DNA of 64,000 nt from Variovorax paradoxus_P. Its GTDB lineage: Bacteria > Pseudomonadota > Gammaproteobacteria > Burkholderiales > Burkholderiaceae_C. The notes under the pieces are model-generated. The model did not search any database, was not told where the DNA came from, and saw only the letters and a program-made list of their open reading frames with translations. Made by a program: the position numbers and the translations under genes. This document shows positions 49,755 through 58,316 of the stretch, in pieces. Every line of letters begins with the position of its first letter. Position 1 is the stretch's first letter. The stretch lies in assembly GCF_050627025.1 (NCBI RefSeq), contig NZ_CP192472.1. One strand, written 5' to 3'.

Positions 49755-51828
49755 GTCGCTGCCCCTTCACTCCACGCTGTGCCGCCGCGAGGCGCCCGCT
49801 TTTCAGCGTGCCATCCGCTCGGGCGACGACGTGGTGGTTGCCTGCACGCAAGAGCGCAGGCTGTTTACCGAGCTTGCGGCGCAGACCGAAGGCGCAACCT
49901 CGCCGATCCGCTTCGTGAACATCCGCGAAACCGGCGGCTGGAGCCGTGACGCCACGAGCGCCAGCCCCAAGATTGCCGCGCTCCTGGCATTGGCCCACCT
50001 GCCGGAACCCGAGCCGGTTTCGACCGTGAGCTACGTGAGCCAGGGACGGCTGCTCATCGTCGGCCCGCTCGACCAGGCCGAGAAGGCCGCGGCGCTGGTG
50101 TCGGATTCGCTGCAGGTCTCCATTTTTTCCACCGGCCCGGGCACCACCGGCGGTGCGCAGGAGCGCCGCTGGCCGGTGATGGCTGGGCGCATCGCATTGC
50201 TCACCGGCTGGCTCGGAAAATTTTCGCTGCGGTGGACGCGCGACAACCCTATCGACCTTGACCTGTGCACGCGCTGCAATGCCTGCCTGGGCGCCTGCCC
50301 TGACCAGGCGATCGGGCTCGACTACCAGATCGACCTGGCGAAATGCGGCTCGCACCGCGACTGCGAAAAAGCCTGCACCGTGGCCGGCGCCATCAACTTC
50401 AGCCGCGCGCCCGAGGCGCTCGATGCCGATTTCGACCTGGTGCTCGACCTGGGCGCGAATGCGTTGATCGACTGGCACGCGCCGCCGCAGGGGTATTTCC
50501 ATCTGGCGGGCGGTCTGGCACATGCCGAAGGTCTTTCGACCCTGCTGCGCCTGCGCGAAATGGTGGGCGAGTTCGAGAAGCCCAAGTTCTTCGATTACAA
50601 GCAGAAGCTCTGCGCCCACAGCCGCAATGAGGTGGTGGGCTGCAACGCCTGTGTCGAGGTGTGTTCGGCGCATGCCATCTCCAGCGACAAGGAACGCCAG
50701 CGCATCGTCGTCAATCCGCAGCTTTGCGTGGGCTGCGGCGCCTGCACCACCGTGTGCCCGACCGGCGCGCTGGGCTACACCTATCCGCGCACGCCCGACC
50801 AGGGCCGCAAGCTGCGCACGCTGCTTTCCACCTACACCGGCGCCGGCGGCCGCGAAGCCGCGGTGCTGCTGCACAACGAAGAGGGCGGGCAGGCGCTCGT
50901 CGAACAACTGGGCCGCGCCGCGCAACTTGGCCGCGGCAAGCGCGACGGCCTGGCCGGCGTGCCCGCGCATGTGCTGCCCGTGGCGCTGATGCATGTTGCA
51001 AGCACCGGCATCGACCTTTGGCTCAGCGCCGTTGCCTTCGGTGCCTCGCAAGTGGCGGTGCTCTCCACCGGCGAAGAAGCGCCGCAATATCTCGATGCGC
51101 TGAAAAAGCAGATGGGCATTGCGCAGGCACTGCTCACGGGCCTGGGCTACACCGGAACGCATTTCCACCTGATCGAGGCCGCCACCCCGGCCGCGCTCGA
51201 TGCGGCGCTGGCCGGCCTGCGCGCCACGCGGCAACGCGTGCCGGCCGCCGCGGCACGCTTCGCCGTTGGCGGAGAGAAGCGCGGCACACTGGAGATGGCG
51301 CTCGACCACGTGATGGCCGAGGCGCCGGTGCTTGCGGCGCGGTCGAGCGATGCGGCTGCATCCCTTGCCCCGGCGCTCGAAATCCCGCTGCCCGCCGGTT
51401 CTCCTTTCGGCGCGATCACCGTCAACAAGGACACCTGCACGCTCTGCCTGGCCTGCGTGAGCGCCTGCCCCGCCAGCGCGCTGCAGGACAACCAGAACGC
51501 GCCGCAGCTGCGCTTCATCGAAAAGAACTGCGTGCAGTGCGGCCTGTGCGAAACCACTTGCCCCGAGAACGCGATTGCGCTCGTGCCGCGCCTCCTGGCC
51601 GCGCCGGAGCGCAAGCAGCCCGTGGTGCTGAACGAGGCCAAGCCCTGGGCCTGCATCCGCTGCAGCAAGCCCTTCGGCACGCAGAAGGCCATCGAGGCAA
51701 TGCTCGGCAAGCTGGCGGGCCACGCCATGTTCCAGGGCGAGGCGCTAGAGCGGCTCAAGATGTGCAGCGACTGCCGGGTGATCGACCTGTACAGCGCGCA
51801 GAACGAAATGAAGATTACGCAGCTATGA
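49678..51828 (+). CDS. Multi-cluster 4Fe-4S ferredoxin (formate dehydrogenase-associated)
   Basis: A 716-residue cytoplasmic iron-sulfur protein. The N-terminus has 'LICDCNQTM' and 'VVVACTQERRLF', a cysteine-containing start reminiscent of heterodisulfide reductase-type proteins. Cluster motifs follow: 'CTRCNACLGACP', 'CGSHRDCEKAC', 'CNACVEVC', 'CVGCGACTTVCP', then a 200-residue non-cluster region with 'ALMHVASTGIDLWLSAVAFG', then 'CTLCLACVSACP' and 'CVQCGLCETTCP', plus CxxC pairs near the end ('CIRC', 'CSDC'). It could pass electrons from formate dehydrogenase or store them. It overlaps DUF3306 at its start and the TorD gene as ATGA at its end. Confidence 0.88.
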   Translation: MTTTLICDCNQTMPLEPKTLGAALAESLPLHSTLCRREAPAFQRAIRSGDDVVVACTQERRLFTELAAQTEGATSPIRFVNIRETGGWSRDATSASPKIAALLALAHLPEPEPVSTVSYVSQGRLLIVGPLDQAEKAAALVSDSLQVSIFSTGPGTTGGAQERRWPVMAGRIALLTGWLGKFSLRWTRDNPIDLDLCTRCNACLGACPDQAIGLDYQIDLAKCGSHRDCEKACTVAGAINFSRAPEALDADFDLVLDLGANALIDWHAPPQGYFHLAGGLAHAEGLSTLLRLREMVGEFEKPKFFDYKQKLCAHSRNEVVGCNACVEVCSAHAISSDKERQRIVVNPQLCVGCGACTTVCPTGALGYTYPRTPDQGRKLRTLLSTYTGAGGREAAVLLHNEEGGQALVEQLGRAAQLGRGKRDGLAGVPAHVLPVALMHVASTGIDLWLSAVAFGASQVAVLSTGEEAPQYLDALKKQMGIAQALLTGLGYTGTHFHLIEAATPAALDAALAGLRATRQRVPAAAARFAVGGEKRGTLEMALDHVMAEAPVLAARSSDAAASLAPALEIPLPAGSPFGAITVNKDTCTLCLACVSACPASALQDNQNAPQLRFIEKNCVQCGLCETTCPENAIALVPRLLAAPERKQPVVLNEAKPWACIRCSKPFGTQKAIEAMLGKLAGHAMFQGEALERLKMCSDCRVIDLYSAQNEMKITQL

Positions 51829-52442
51829 GCCAGTTTCCTCCGATGACCTCCGCGCTCGACGAGGAGATTGCGCGAGCCGAGATCTATGGCCTGCTTGCGC
51901 GCCTCTGGTATGCCGCGCCCGACGCCGAGCTGCTCGGCGCCTTCAGCGTGGCGCCCACCGAGGCGCCGGCGGCCGGTGCCTTTCTCGAGGAGCCCTGGCG
52001 CCAACTGGTCGGCACGGCGCGCGGCACCGATGCGGCTGCGGTGCATGCCGAATACGACGCGCTCTTCGGCGGCATGGGCAAGCCCGAGGTCTACCTGTTC
52101 GGATCGCACTACCTGAGCGGCTTTCTCAACGACAAGCCGCTGGCGCAATTGCGCACCGACCTGGCGCGGCTCGGGCTTGCGCGGGACGAGGCCGTGCCTG
52201 AAAGCGAAGACCACGTCGCGTGCCTGTTCGAAGTGATGCGCTACCTGATTGCGGGCGACGATGCGGCGGTGTCCAACCTGGCGCAGCAGCAGGCATTCTT
52301 TGCGGCGCACCTGCAATCGTGGCTGCCCGCTTTGTGCGACGCGGTTGCCCAACATCCAAAGGCGAATTTCTATGCTTCCCTCGCCAGTTTTACCCGCGCC
52401 TTTGCCGAGGTCGAAGTGCAGGGTTTCGACATGCTCGACTGA
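51825..52442 (+). CDS. TorD-family molybdoenzyme chaperone
   Basis: A 205-residue all-helical protein of the TorD/DmsD type ('ARAEIYGLLARLWY', 'EYDALFGGMGKPEVYLFGSHY', 'DHVACLFEVMRYLIAG'). Such chaperones bind the twin-arginine signal of a molybdoenzyme and hold it back until the cofactor is inserted. The likely client is the TAT-exported formate dehydrogenase alpha subunit two genes on. It overlaps the ferredoxin gene by four bases; a promoter-like sequence follows its stop. Confidence 0.88.
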   Translation: MSQFPPMTSALDEEIARAEIYGLLARLWYAAPDAELLGAFSVAPTEAPAAGAFLEEPWRQLVGTARGTDAAAVHAEYDALFGGMGKPEVYLFGSHYLSGFLNDKPLAQLRTDLARLGLARDEAVPESEDHVACLFEVMRYLIAGDDAAVSNLAQQQAFFAAHLQSWLPALCDAVAQHPKANFYASLASFTRAFAEVEVQGFDMLD

Positions 52443-52467
52443 GCTTCTTCGCTCCGTAGAAATACGA

Positions 52468-52496
52468 TTGTTAGAAGTTAGGGTCTAGACTAGTAT
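52468..52496 (+). promoter_or_regulatory. Candidate sigma70 promoter for the respiratory formate dehydrogenase operon
   Basis: TTGTTA (52468-52473) and TAGTAT (52491-52496) are 17 bases apart, each matching consensus at four of six positions, in an AT-rich stretch that stands out in this GC-rich region. Transcription would begin near 52503, which rules out the ATG at 52501 and supports ATG 52555 for the small TAT gene. Confidence 0.6.
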
Positions 52497-52554
52497 CCAG
52501 ATGTACAACTATCAGTTCACATCTGATTTGCCCACAGCCACTCCTGGAGATCAC

Positions 52555-52785
52555 ATGCAGGACAGCCAAGCAGCCGGCATCAAGCCGGCCTCGCGTCGAG
52601 GTTTCTTTTTTGGCGCTGCCACGGCAGGTGCCGCGGTCGCCGCAGTCGCGGTGCTTCCCAAGGTGGCCGATGCCCCTGCAACCATCGAAGCTGCCGCTCC
52701 CGAGCTGAAGCCCGCGCCTGAAAAAGGCGGCGGCTATTCGCTCAGCGAGCACGTCAAGCACTACTACAAGACCGCTTCGGCCTGA
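52555..52785 (+). CDS. Formate dehydrogenase region TAT-target small protein
   Basis: A 76-residue protein with a twin-arginine signal: 'SRRGFFFGAATAGAAVAAVA', followed by a short Pro/Ala/Glu-rich mature part ending 'YSLSEHVKHYYKTASA'. It matches the family named formate dehydrogenase region TAT target, always beside such operons. It may ride out with, or help export, the alpha subunit encoded 14 bases downstream. ATG 52555 is chosen over 52501 because of the promoter. Confidence 0.87.
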   Translation: MQDSQAAGIKPASRRGFFFGAATAGAAVAAVAVLPKVADAPATIEAAAPELKPAPEKGGGYSLSEHVKHYYKTASA

Positions 52786-52799
52786 GGCGGACACCCACG

Positions 52800-55787
52800 A
52801 TGTTGCTGACCAAGAAAACGACCGCCGCGACCAGCACGTCGCGGCAAGGGGAACGCGAGTCTTCTGCGTTCATTCACAGCCTGCGCCGCGGCCTTTCGGG
52901 CGCACTGCCCACGATGGACCGGCGCGCCTTCTTGCGCCGTTCCGGGCTTGGCGTCGGCGTGGGGCTGGCCGCGGGGCAGCTCACGCTGATGCGCAAGGCC
53001 GAGGCGGCCGGCGATGCGCGGCCCACCGCGGTAGGCGCCGGCAAGGTTGAAATCAAGCGCACGGTGTGCTCCCACTGCTCGGTAGGCTGCGCCTCCGACG
53101 CCGTGGTGGAAAACGGCGTGTGGGTGCGCCAGGAACCGGTGTTCGATTCGCCCATCAACCTGGGCGCGCATTGCGCCAAGGGCGCTGCGCTGCGCGAGCA
53201 CGGCCACGGCGAGTACCGCCTGCGCTATCCGATGAAGCTGGTCAACGGCAAGTACGAGCGCATCAGCTGGGACACCGCGCTCACCGAGATCACCGCAAGG
53301 CTGAAAGACCTGCGCCAGGCCAGCGGGCCCGATTCGGTCTACTGGATCGGCTCGTCCAAGCACAGCAACGAACAGTCTTACCTGCTGCGCAAGTTCGTGA
53401 GCTTCTGGGGCAGCAACAACTGCGACCACCAGGCGCGCATCTGCCACTCGACCACCGTTGCCGGCGTTGCGAACACATGGGGCTACGGCGCCATGACCAA
53501 TTCATACAACGACATGCGCGGCGCCAAGGTGGCCATGTACATCGGCTCCAACGCGGCCGAGGCACACCCCGTCAGCATGCTGCACATGCTCCATGCCAAG
53601 GAGCATGGCTGCAAGATGATCGTGGTCGACCCGCGCTTCACGCGCACGGCGGCCAAGGCCGACGAGTACGTGCGCATCCGCTCGGGCTCGGACATCGCCT
53701 TTCTCTTCGGCATCTTGCACCACATCTTCAAGAACGGCTGGGAAGACAAGAAGTACATCAACGACCGCGTCTTCGGCATGGAAAAAGTGCGCGAGGAAGT
53801 GCTGGCCAAGTGGACGCCGGACAAGGTCGAGGAGGCCTGCGGCGTGAAAGAGGCGCAGGTGCTCAAGGTTGCCACCTGGCTGAATGAAAACCGCCCCGGC
53901 ACCGTCGTGTGGTGCATGGGCCAGACGCAGCACACCATCGGCAACGCGATCGTGCGCGCATCGTGCATCCTGCAGCTTGCGCTCGGCAACGTGGGCAAGT
54001 CGGGCGGCGGCACCAACATCTTCCGCGGCCACGACAACGTGCAGGGCGCCACCGACGTGGGCCCCAACCCCGACTCGCTGCCGGGCTACTACGGCATCGT
54101 CGAAGGCTCGTGGAGGCACTTTGCCGCCACCTGGGGCGTCGACTACGACTGGATCAAGGGCCGCTTCGCATCGCCCGCAATGATGACCAAGCCCGGCATC
54201 ACCGTGTCGCGCTGGATCGACGGCGTGCTCGAGAAGAACGAGCTGATCGACCAGGACTCCAACCTGCGCGGCGTGTTCTATTGGGGCCACGCGCCCAACT
54301 CGCAGACCCGCGGTCTCGAGATGAAGCGCGCCATGGACAAGCTCGACCTGCTCGTGGTGGTCGATCCGTACCCGTCGGCAACGGCTGCCATGGCCGCCAT
54401 GCCCGGCCGCCCGGAAGACCTGAACCCCAACCGCGCCGTCTACCTGCTGCCCGCATGCACGCAGTTCGAAACCAGCGGTTCCGTCACCGCATCGAACCGC
54501 TCGATCCAGTGGCGCGAGAAGGTGATCGAGCCACTGTGGGAGAGCCGCAGCGACCACATGATCATGCAGCAGTTCGCCGACCGCCTGGGCTTTGGCAAGG
54601 AACTGAGCAAGAACTACAAGATGCAGAAGGTCAAGGGCATGGACGAGCCCGTGCCCGACGACATCCTGCGCGAAATCAACAAGACCTGCTGGGCAGTCGG
54701 CTACACCGGCCAGAGCCCCGAGCGTCTGCAGGCGCACATGCGCAACATGGGCGCGTTCGACGTGCGCACGCTCAAGGTGAAGGCCGGCGTGAAGGACAAG
54801 GTCAACGGCTACGACCTCACCGGCGACTACTTCGGCCTGCCGTGGCCCTGCTACGGCACGCCTGAACTCAAGCACCCGGGTTCGCCCAACCTCTACGACA
54901 CGTCCAAGCATGTGATGGAAGGCGGCGGCAACTTCCGCGCAAACTTCGGCGTGGAGCGCGACGGCAAGAACCTGCTGGCCGAAGACGGCTCCCATTCGGT
55001 GGGTGCCGACATCACCACCGGCTACCCTGAACTGGACCACGTGCTGCTCAAGAAGCTGGGCTGGTGGGACGAACTCACCGAGGCCGAGAAGCCGAAGGCC
55101 GAGGGCAAGAACTGGAAAACCGACAGCTCGGGCGGCATGATCCGCGTGTTCATGAAGAACCACGGCTGCCATCCGTTCGGCAACGCCAAGGCCCGCGCAG
55201 TGGTCTGGAACTTTCCGGACGCGATTCCGCAGCACCGCGAACCGCTGTACGGCAACCGGCCCGACCTCATGGCCAAGTACCCGACGCACGACGACAAGAT
55301 GGCCTTCTGGCGCCTGCCCACGCTCTACAAGACCGTGCAGCAGAAGAACATCGCCGACAAGGTGCACGAGAAATTCCCGTACATCATGACCTCCGGCCGC
55401 CTGGTCGAGTACGAGGGCGGCGGCGAGGAGACCCGCTCGAACCCCTGGCTTGCCGAACTGCAGCAGGAGATGTTCATCGAGATCAACCCGAAGGTCGCGG
55501 CAGAAAAGGGCATTCGCAACGGCGAGCGCGCCTGGGTGCACACGCCCACCGGCGCAAAGCTCAATGTGCAGGCCCTGGTCACCGAGCGCGTGGGGCCTGA
55601 CACGGTCTTCATGCCGTTCCACTTCTCGGGCCGCTGGCAGGGCGTCGACATGCTCGGCTACTACCCGGCGGGCGCTGCCCCGGTGGTACGCGGCGAGGCC
55701 ATCAACACCGGCACGACTTACGGTTACGACAGCGTGACCATGATGCAAGAGACCAAGACCACGGTCTGCAATGTGGAAAAGGCATAA
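52800..55787 (+). CDS. fdhA: Respiratory formate dehydrogenase alpha subunit (TAT-exported)
   Basis: A 995-residue molybdo-bis-MGD enzyme. A 38-residue lead precedes the twin-arginine motif 'DRRAFLRRSG' and a hydrophobic core ending at 'AEAA' near residue 70, so the enzyme works in the periplasm. The [4Fe-4S] ligands are C90, C93, C97 and C125; the Mo ligand is Cys215 with His216 ('ARICHSTT'), not selenocysteine. Formate electrons pass to the beta subunit. This is distinct from the soluble FdsA 7 kb upstream. fdh3B starts nine bases after the stop. Confidence 0.95.
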   Translation: MLLTKKTTAATSTSRQGERESSAFIHSLRRGLSGALPTMDRRAFLRRSGLGVGVGLAAGQLTLMRKAEAAGDARPTAVGAGKVEIKRTVCSHCSVGCASDAVVENGVWVRQEPVFDSPINLGAHCAKGAALREHGHGEYRLRYPMKLVNGKYERISWDTALTEITARLKDLRQASGPDSVYWIGSSKHSNEQSYLLRKFVSFWGSNNCDHQARICHSTTVAGVANTWGYGAMTNSYNDMRGAKVAMYIGSNAAEAHPVSMLHMLHAKEHGCKMIVVDPRFTRTAAKADEYVRIRSGSDIAFLFGILHHIFKNGWEDKKYINDRVFGMEKVREEVLAKWTPDKVEEACGVKEAQVLKVATWLNENRPGTVVWCMGQTQHTIGNAIVRASCILQLALGNVGKSGGGTNIFRGHDNVQGATDVGPNPDSLPGYYGIVEGSWRHFAATWGVDYDWIKGRFASPAMMTKPGITVSRWIDGVLEKNELIDQDSNLRGVFYWGHAPNSQTRGLEMKRAMDKLDLLVVVDPYPSATAAMAAMPGRPEDLNPNRAVYLLPACTQFETSGSVTASNRSIQWREKVIEPLWESRSDHMIMQQFADRLGFGKELSKNYKMQKVKGMDEPVPDDILREINKTCWAVGYTGQSPERLQAHMRNMGAFDVRTLKVKAGVKDKVNGYDLTGDYFGLPWPCYGTPELKHPGSPNLYDTSKHVMEGGGNFRANFGVERDGKNLLAEDGSHSVGADITTGYPELDHVLLKKLGWWDELTEAEKPKAEGKNWKTDSSGGMIRVFMKNHGCHPFGNAKARAVVWNFPDAIPQHREPLYGNRPDLMAKYPTHDDKMAFWRLPTLYKTVQQKNIADKVHEKFPYIMTSGRLVEYEGGGEETRSNPWLAELQQEMFIEINPKVAAEKGIRNGERAWVHTPTGAKLNVQALVTERVGPDTVFMPFHFSGRWQGVDMLGYYPAGAAPVVRGEAINTGTTYGYDSVTMMQETKTTVCNVEKA

Positions 55788-55796
55788 GGAAGCACC

Positions 55797-56420
55797 ATGG
55801 CTCGAATGAAATTTGTGTGTGACTCGGAACGCTGCATCGAATGCAACGGCTGCGTCACTGCCTGCAAGAACGAAAACGAAGTGCCGTGGGGCGTCAACCG
55901 CCGCCGCGTGGTCACGCTGAACGACGGTGTGCCGGGCGAAAAGTCGATCTCGGTCGCCTGCATGCATTGCTCCGACGCACCCTGCATGGCCGTGTGCCCG
56001 GTGCAATGCTTCTACCGCACCGAAGAAGGCGTGGTGCTGCACGACAAGGACGTGTGCATCGGCTGCGGCTATTGCTCGTATGCATGCCCGTTCGGCGCAC
56101 CGCAGTTCCCCTCGCAAGGCACCTTCGGCGTGCGCGGCAAGATGGACAAGTGCACCTTCTGCGCCGGCGGCCCCGAGGCCAATGGCTCCGAAGCCGAATT
56201 CGAAAAGTACGGCCGCAACCGGCTGGCCGAAGGCAAGCTCCCGGCCTGCGCCGAGATGTGCTCGACCAAGGCTCTGTTGGCCGGCGACGGCGACGTGGTG
56301 GCCGACATCTTCCGTACCCGCGTCGTCCAGCGCGGCAAGGGCGCCGAAGTGTGGGGCTGGGGCACCGCCTACGGCTCGCAACAGGCTGGCACGCCCCCGG
56401 CGAACGGGGTGCAAAAGTGA
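55797..56420 (+). CDS. fdh3B: Respiratory formate dehydrogenase iron-sulfur (beta) subunit
   Basis: A 207-residue protein with four [4Fe-4S] sites: C13, C16, C19, C23; C55, C58, C63, C67; C87, C90, C93, C97; and C119, C122 with later cysteines around 'CAEMC'. It wires the alpha subunit to the membrane cytochrome. It lacks the C-terminal membrane helix of E. coli FdnH and has no signal of its own, so it is probably exported folded with the alpha subunit. It overlaps the following lipoprotein gene as GTGA. Confidence 0.94.
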   Translation: MARMKFVCDSERCIECNGCVTACKNENEVPWGVNRRRVVTLNDGVPGEKSISVACMHCSDAPCMAVCPVQCFYRTEEGVVLHDKDVCIGCGYCSYACPFGAPQFPSQGTFGVRGKMDKCTFCAGGPEANGSEAEFEKYGRNRLAEGKLPACAEMCSTKALLAGDGDVVADIFRTRVVQRGKGAEVWGWGTAYGSQQAGTPPANGVQK

Positions 56421-56671
56421 AGCGGCCGGGCCTCGCCATCCTGGGTGTTGCGCTGGCCGCAACCTGCCTGGCGGCCTGCGGCGAAAAGCCGCAGACCAAT
56501 GCGCAGGGCGTGAAGCACGACGCCGTGCCCTGGAGCGGCACCGGCACCAAGGAGAACGCCGGCACGGTGTTCACCGCGCCGGACTGGAAGGTGGGCGACA
56601 AGACCGCCTGGCAGCAGCAGCTGAAGACCCGCGCGCAAAACGGGCAGAACGAATACAACAAAGAGAACTGA
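56417..56671 (+). CDS. Small lipoprotein inside the respiratory formate dehydrogenase operon
   Basis: An 84-residue lipoprotein starting at GTG 56417, overlapping the beta-subunit stop by four bases. Signal 'RPGLAILGVALAAT' with lipobox 'LAAC' (Cys21), then a mature part 'DAVPWSGTGTKENAGTVFTA' and 'WKVGDKTAWQQQLKTRAQNG'. I do not recognise the family. Translation coupling on one side and the cytochrome gene 11 bases on the other suggest a subunit or assembly factor of the enzyme, anchored to a membrane. Confidence 0.78.
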   Translation: MKRPGLAILGVALAATCLAACGEKPQTNAQGVKHDAVPWSGTGTKENAGTVFTAPDWKVGDKTAWQQQLKTRAQNGQNEYNKEN

Positions 56672-56682
56672 ACGGAGGGCCC

Positions 56683-57906
56683 ATGAAGCAAGCGCTGACC
56701 GCTCTCGTTCTTTCCGCCGCGCTGGGTTCGGCATTTGCACAGGCGCAGCCGCCGGCCGCGCCTGGAACGACGGCCGCACCCCCGGCACCTGCTGCAGCCG
56801 CCGCCCCCGCGCCCGCAGCGGGGGGCATCCGCAGCCAGAACATCTTCGAGGTAAAGCCCGAAGCGAGCGCCGACCCCAACTACCTGAACCAGACCAACGG
56901 CGAGCGCATGAAGGTGCAGCCCGGCAACAACGCGCCCATGTGGCGGCAGGTGGGGCAGGGCGCTACCGGCTACAGCAGCCTGCCGAAAAGCGAGGCGCCC
57001 GAGGCGGGCAACCTGATCCAGCCGTTCGTGCAGTACCCGGGCTCGCGCTTCACCAACGCCGGCGAAGCCTGGCGCCAGGTGCGCAACGACTGGATCATTC
57101 CCTACGGCGCCGCGCTGCTGTTCGTTACGCTGCTGGCGCTGGCCATCTTCTATTTCACGCGCGGGCCCATTCGCCTGCACGGGCAGGAGACAGGCCGCAA
57201 GATCGAACGCTTCACACCGTTCGAGCGGGCCACACACTGGTCGAACGCCATTGCGTTCGTCACGCTCGCCATCTCGGGCATCGTGATGGCATTCGGCAAG
57301 TTCTTCCTCATGCCGTGGATGGGCGCCGCGCTGTTCGGCTGGATTGCCTACGCGCTCAAGAATGTCCACAACTTTGTCGGCCCGCTGTTCGTGGTGACGA
57401 CGGTGTTCATGGTGTTCACCTTCATCCGCGACAACATTCCGCGCGCCATGGACCTGAAATGGCTCGCGCGCTTCGGCGGACTCTTCGGCGGCAAGGAAGT
57501 GCCTTCGCACCGCTTCAATGCCGGCGAAAAGCTGGTCTTCTGGGGCGGCGTGCTGTTTCTGGGGCTCTTCGTCATCGGCTCGGGGCTCTTTCTCGACAAG
57601 CTGCTGCCGGGCTTCGTCTACACCCGCGGCGAAATGCAGGTGGCGCACATGATCCACGCCATTGCCACGCTGCTGATGGTGGCAATGATCATGGGCCACA
57701 TCTACATCGGCACGCTCGGCATGACCGGCGCCTACAAGGCCATGCGCACCGGCTATGTCGACGAGACCTGGGCCAAGGAACACCACGAACTCTGGTACGA
57801 CGACATCGCCGCGGGCAAGATCCCCGCACAGCGCTCGGCCCCGGCCGACGCGTCGGCACCTGTCGCAGTGCGGTCGCCAAGGCCCGCCGAAGGAACGTCC
57901 TCATGA
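56683..57906 (+). CDS. Respiratory formate dehydrogenase cytochrome b (gamma) subunit
   Basis: A 407-residue cytochrome b561-type membrane subunit that takes electrons to quinone. It starts with a signal-like helix (1-20) and an Ala/Pro-rich stretch (20-48), then a soluble part, a first helix at 139-158 and four more at about 187-205, 232-249, 284-304 and 321-342. Candidate haem ligands are H185 ('RATHWSN'), H229 ('NVHNFVG'), H322 or H325 and H339. The long N-terminal periplasmic domain is an addition compared with FdnI (about 217 residues). It overlaps the next gene by four bases. Confidence 0.92.
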   Translation: MKQALTALVLSAALGSAFAQAQPPAAPGTTAAPPAPAAAAAPAPAAGGIRSQNIFEVKPEASADPNYLNQTNGERMKVQPGNNAPMWRQVGQGATGYSSLPKSEAPEAGNLIQPFVQYPGSRFTNAGEAWRQVRNDWIIPYGAALLFVTLLALAIFYFTRGPIRLHGQETGRKIERFTPFERATHWSNAIAFVTLAISGIVMAFGKFFLMPWMGAALFGWIAYALKNVHNFVGPLFVVTTVFMVFTFIRDNIPRAMDLKWLARFGGLFGGKEVPSHRFNAGEKLVFWGGVLFLGLFVIGSGLFLDKLLPGFVYTRGEMQVAHMIHAIATLLMVAMIMGHIYIGTLGMTGAYKAMRTGYVDETWAKEHHELWYDDIAAGKIPAQRSAPADASAPVAVRSPRPAEGTSS

Positions 57907-58316
57907 AGAAGCTGTCTCTGCCGTTGAATCTTTCCGCACTGGTGCTCGCGCTGGCCGCGCCCATGGCATGGGCCAAACTGCCGCCGCCCCCCGACACCCC
58001 CGAGGCCAAGATCAAGGCGGCCGAAACCGCCGCCAAGACCGCGTGGAGCGGCAAGGTCGATGCCTACAAGCTCTGCCTGGCGCAGGACCGCGTGGCCGCC
58101 GCATACCGCGCCAGCGCGGCGTCGTCGGGCAAGCCGGTGCCCACGGCCGCAGCAACGCCGCCTTGTGCCGACCCGGGCCCCTTTGCCTTCACGCCGCCGG
58201 CAGACGCCAAGCCGCTCGAGGCTTCGGGTGCGCATTCGCCAGCCACTACGGCAGCATCGCCGCCCAGCACCAATCAGCCGGCCGCAGCCGTCAATCCCAC
58301 GCCCAAGGCGCAGTGA
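57903..58316 (+). CDS. Unknown exported protein between formate dehydrogenase gamma and fdhD
   Basis: A 137-residue protein with a signal peptide (residues 1-24, ending 'MAWAK'). The mature part has two cysteines ('YKLCLAQD' and 'PPCADPGPF') and a Pro/Ala/Thr-rich tail. I do not recognise a family. It overlaps gamma by four bases and fdhD by four bases (GTGA), so its production is tied to the operon; the two cysteines could form a periplasmic disulfide. Confidence 0.75.
   Translation: MKKLSLPLNLSALVLALAAPMAWAKLPPPPDTPEAKIKAAETAAKTAWSGKVDAYKLCLAQDRVAAAYRASAASSGKPVPTAAATPPCADPGPFAFTPPADAKPLEASGAHSPATTAASPPSTNQPAAAVNPTPKAQ

Noticed and set aside
53502..56462. A 986-codon minus-strand open frame opposite the respiratory formate dehydrogenase genes
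   Set aside because: Same antisense effect; it spans two real genes and their junction, which no true protein would.
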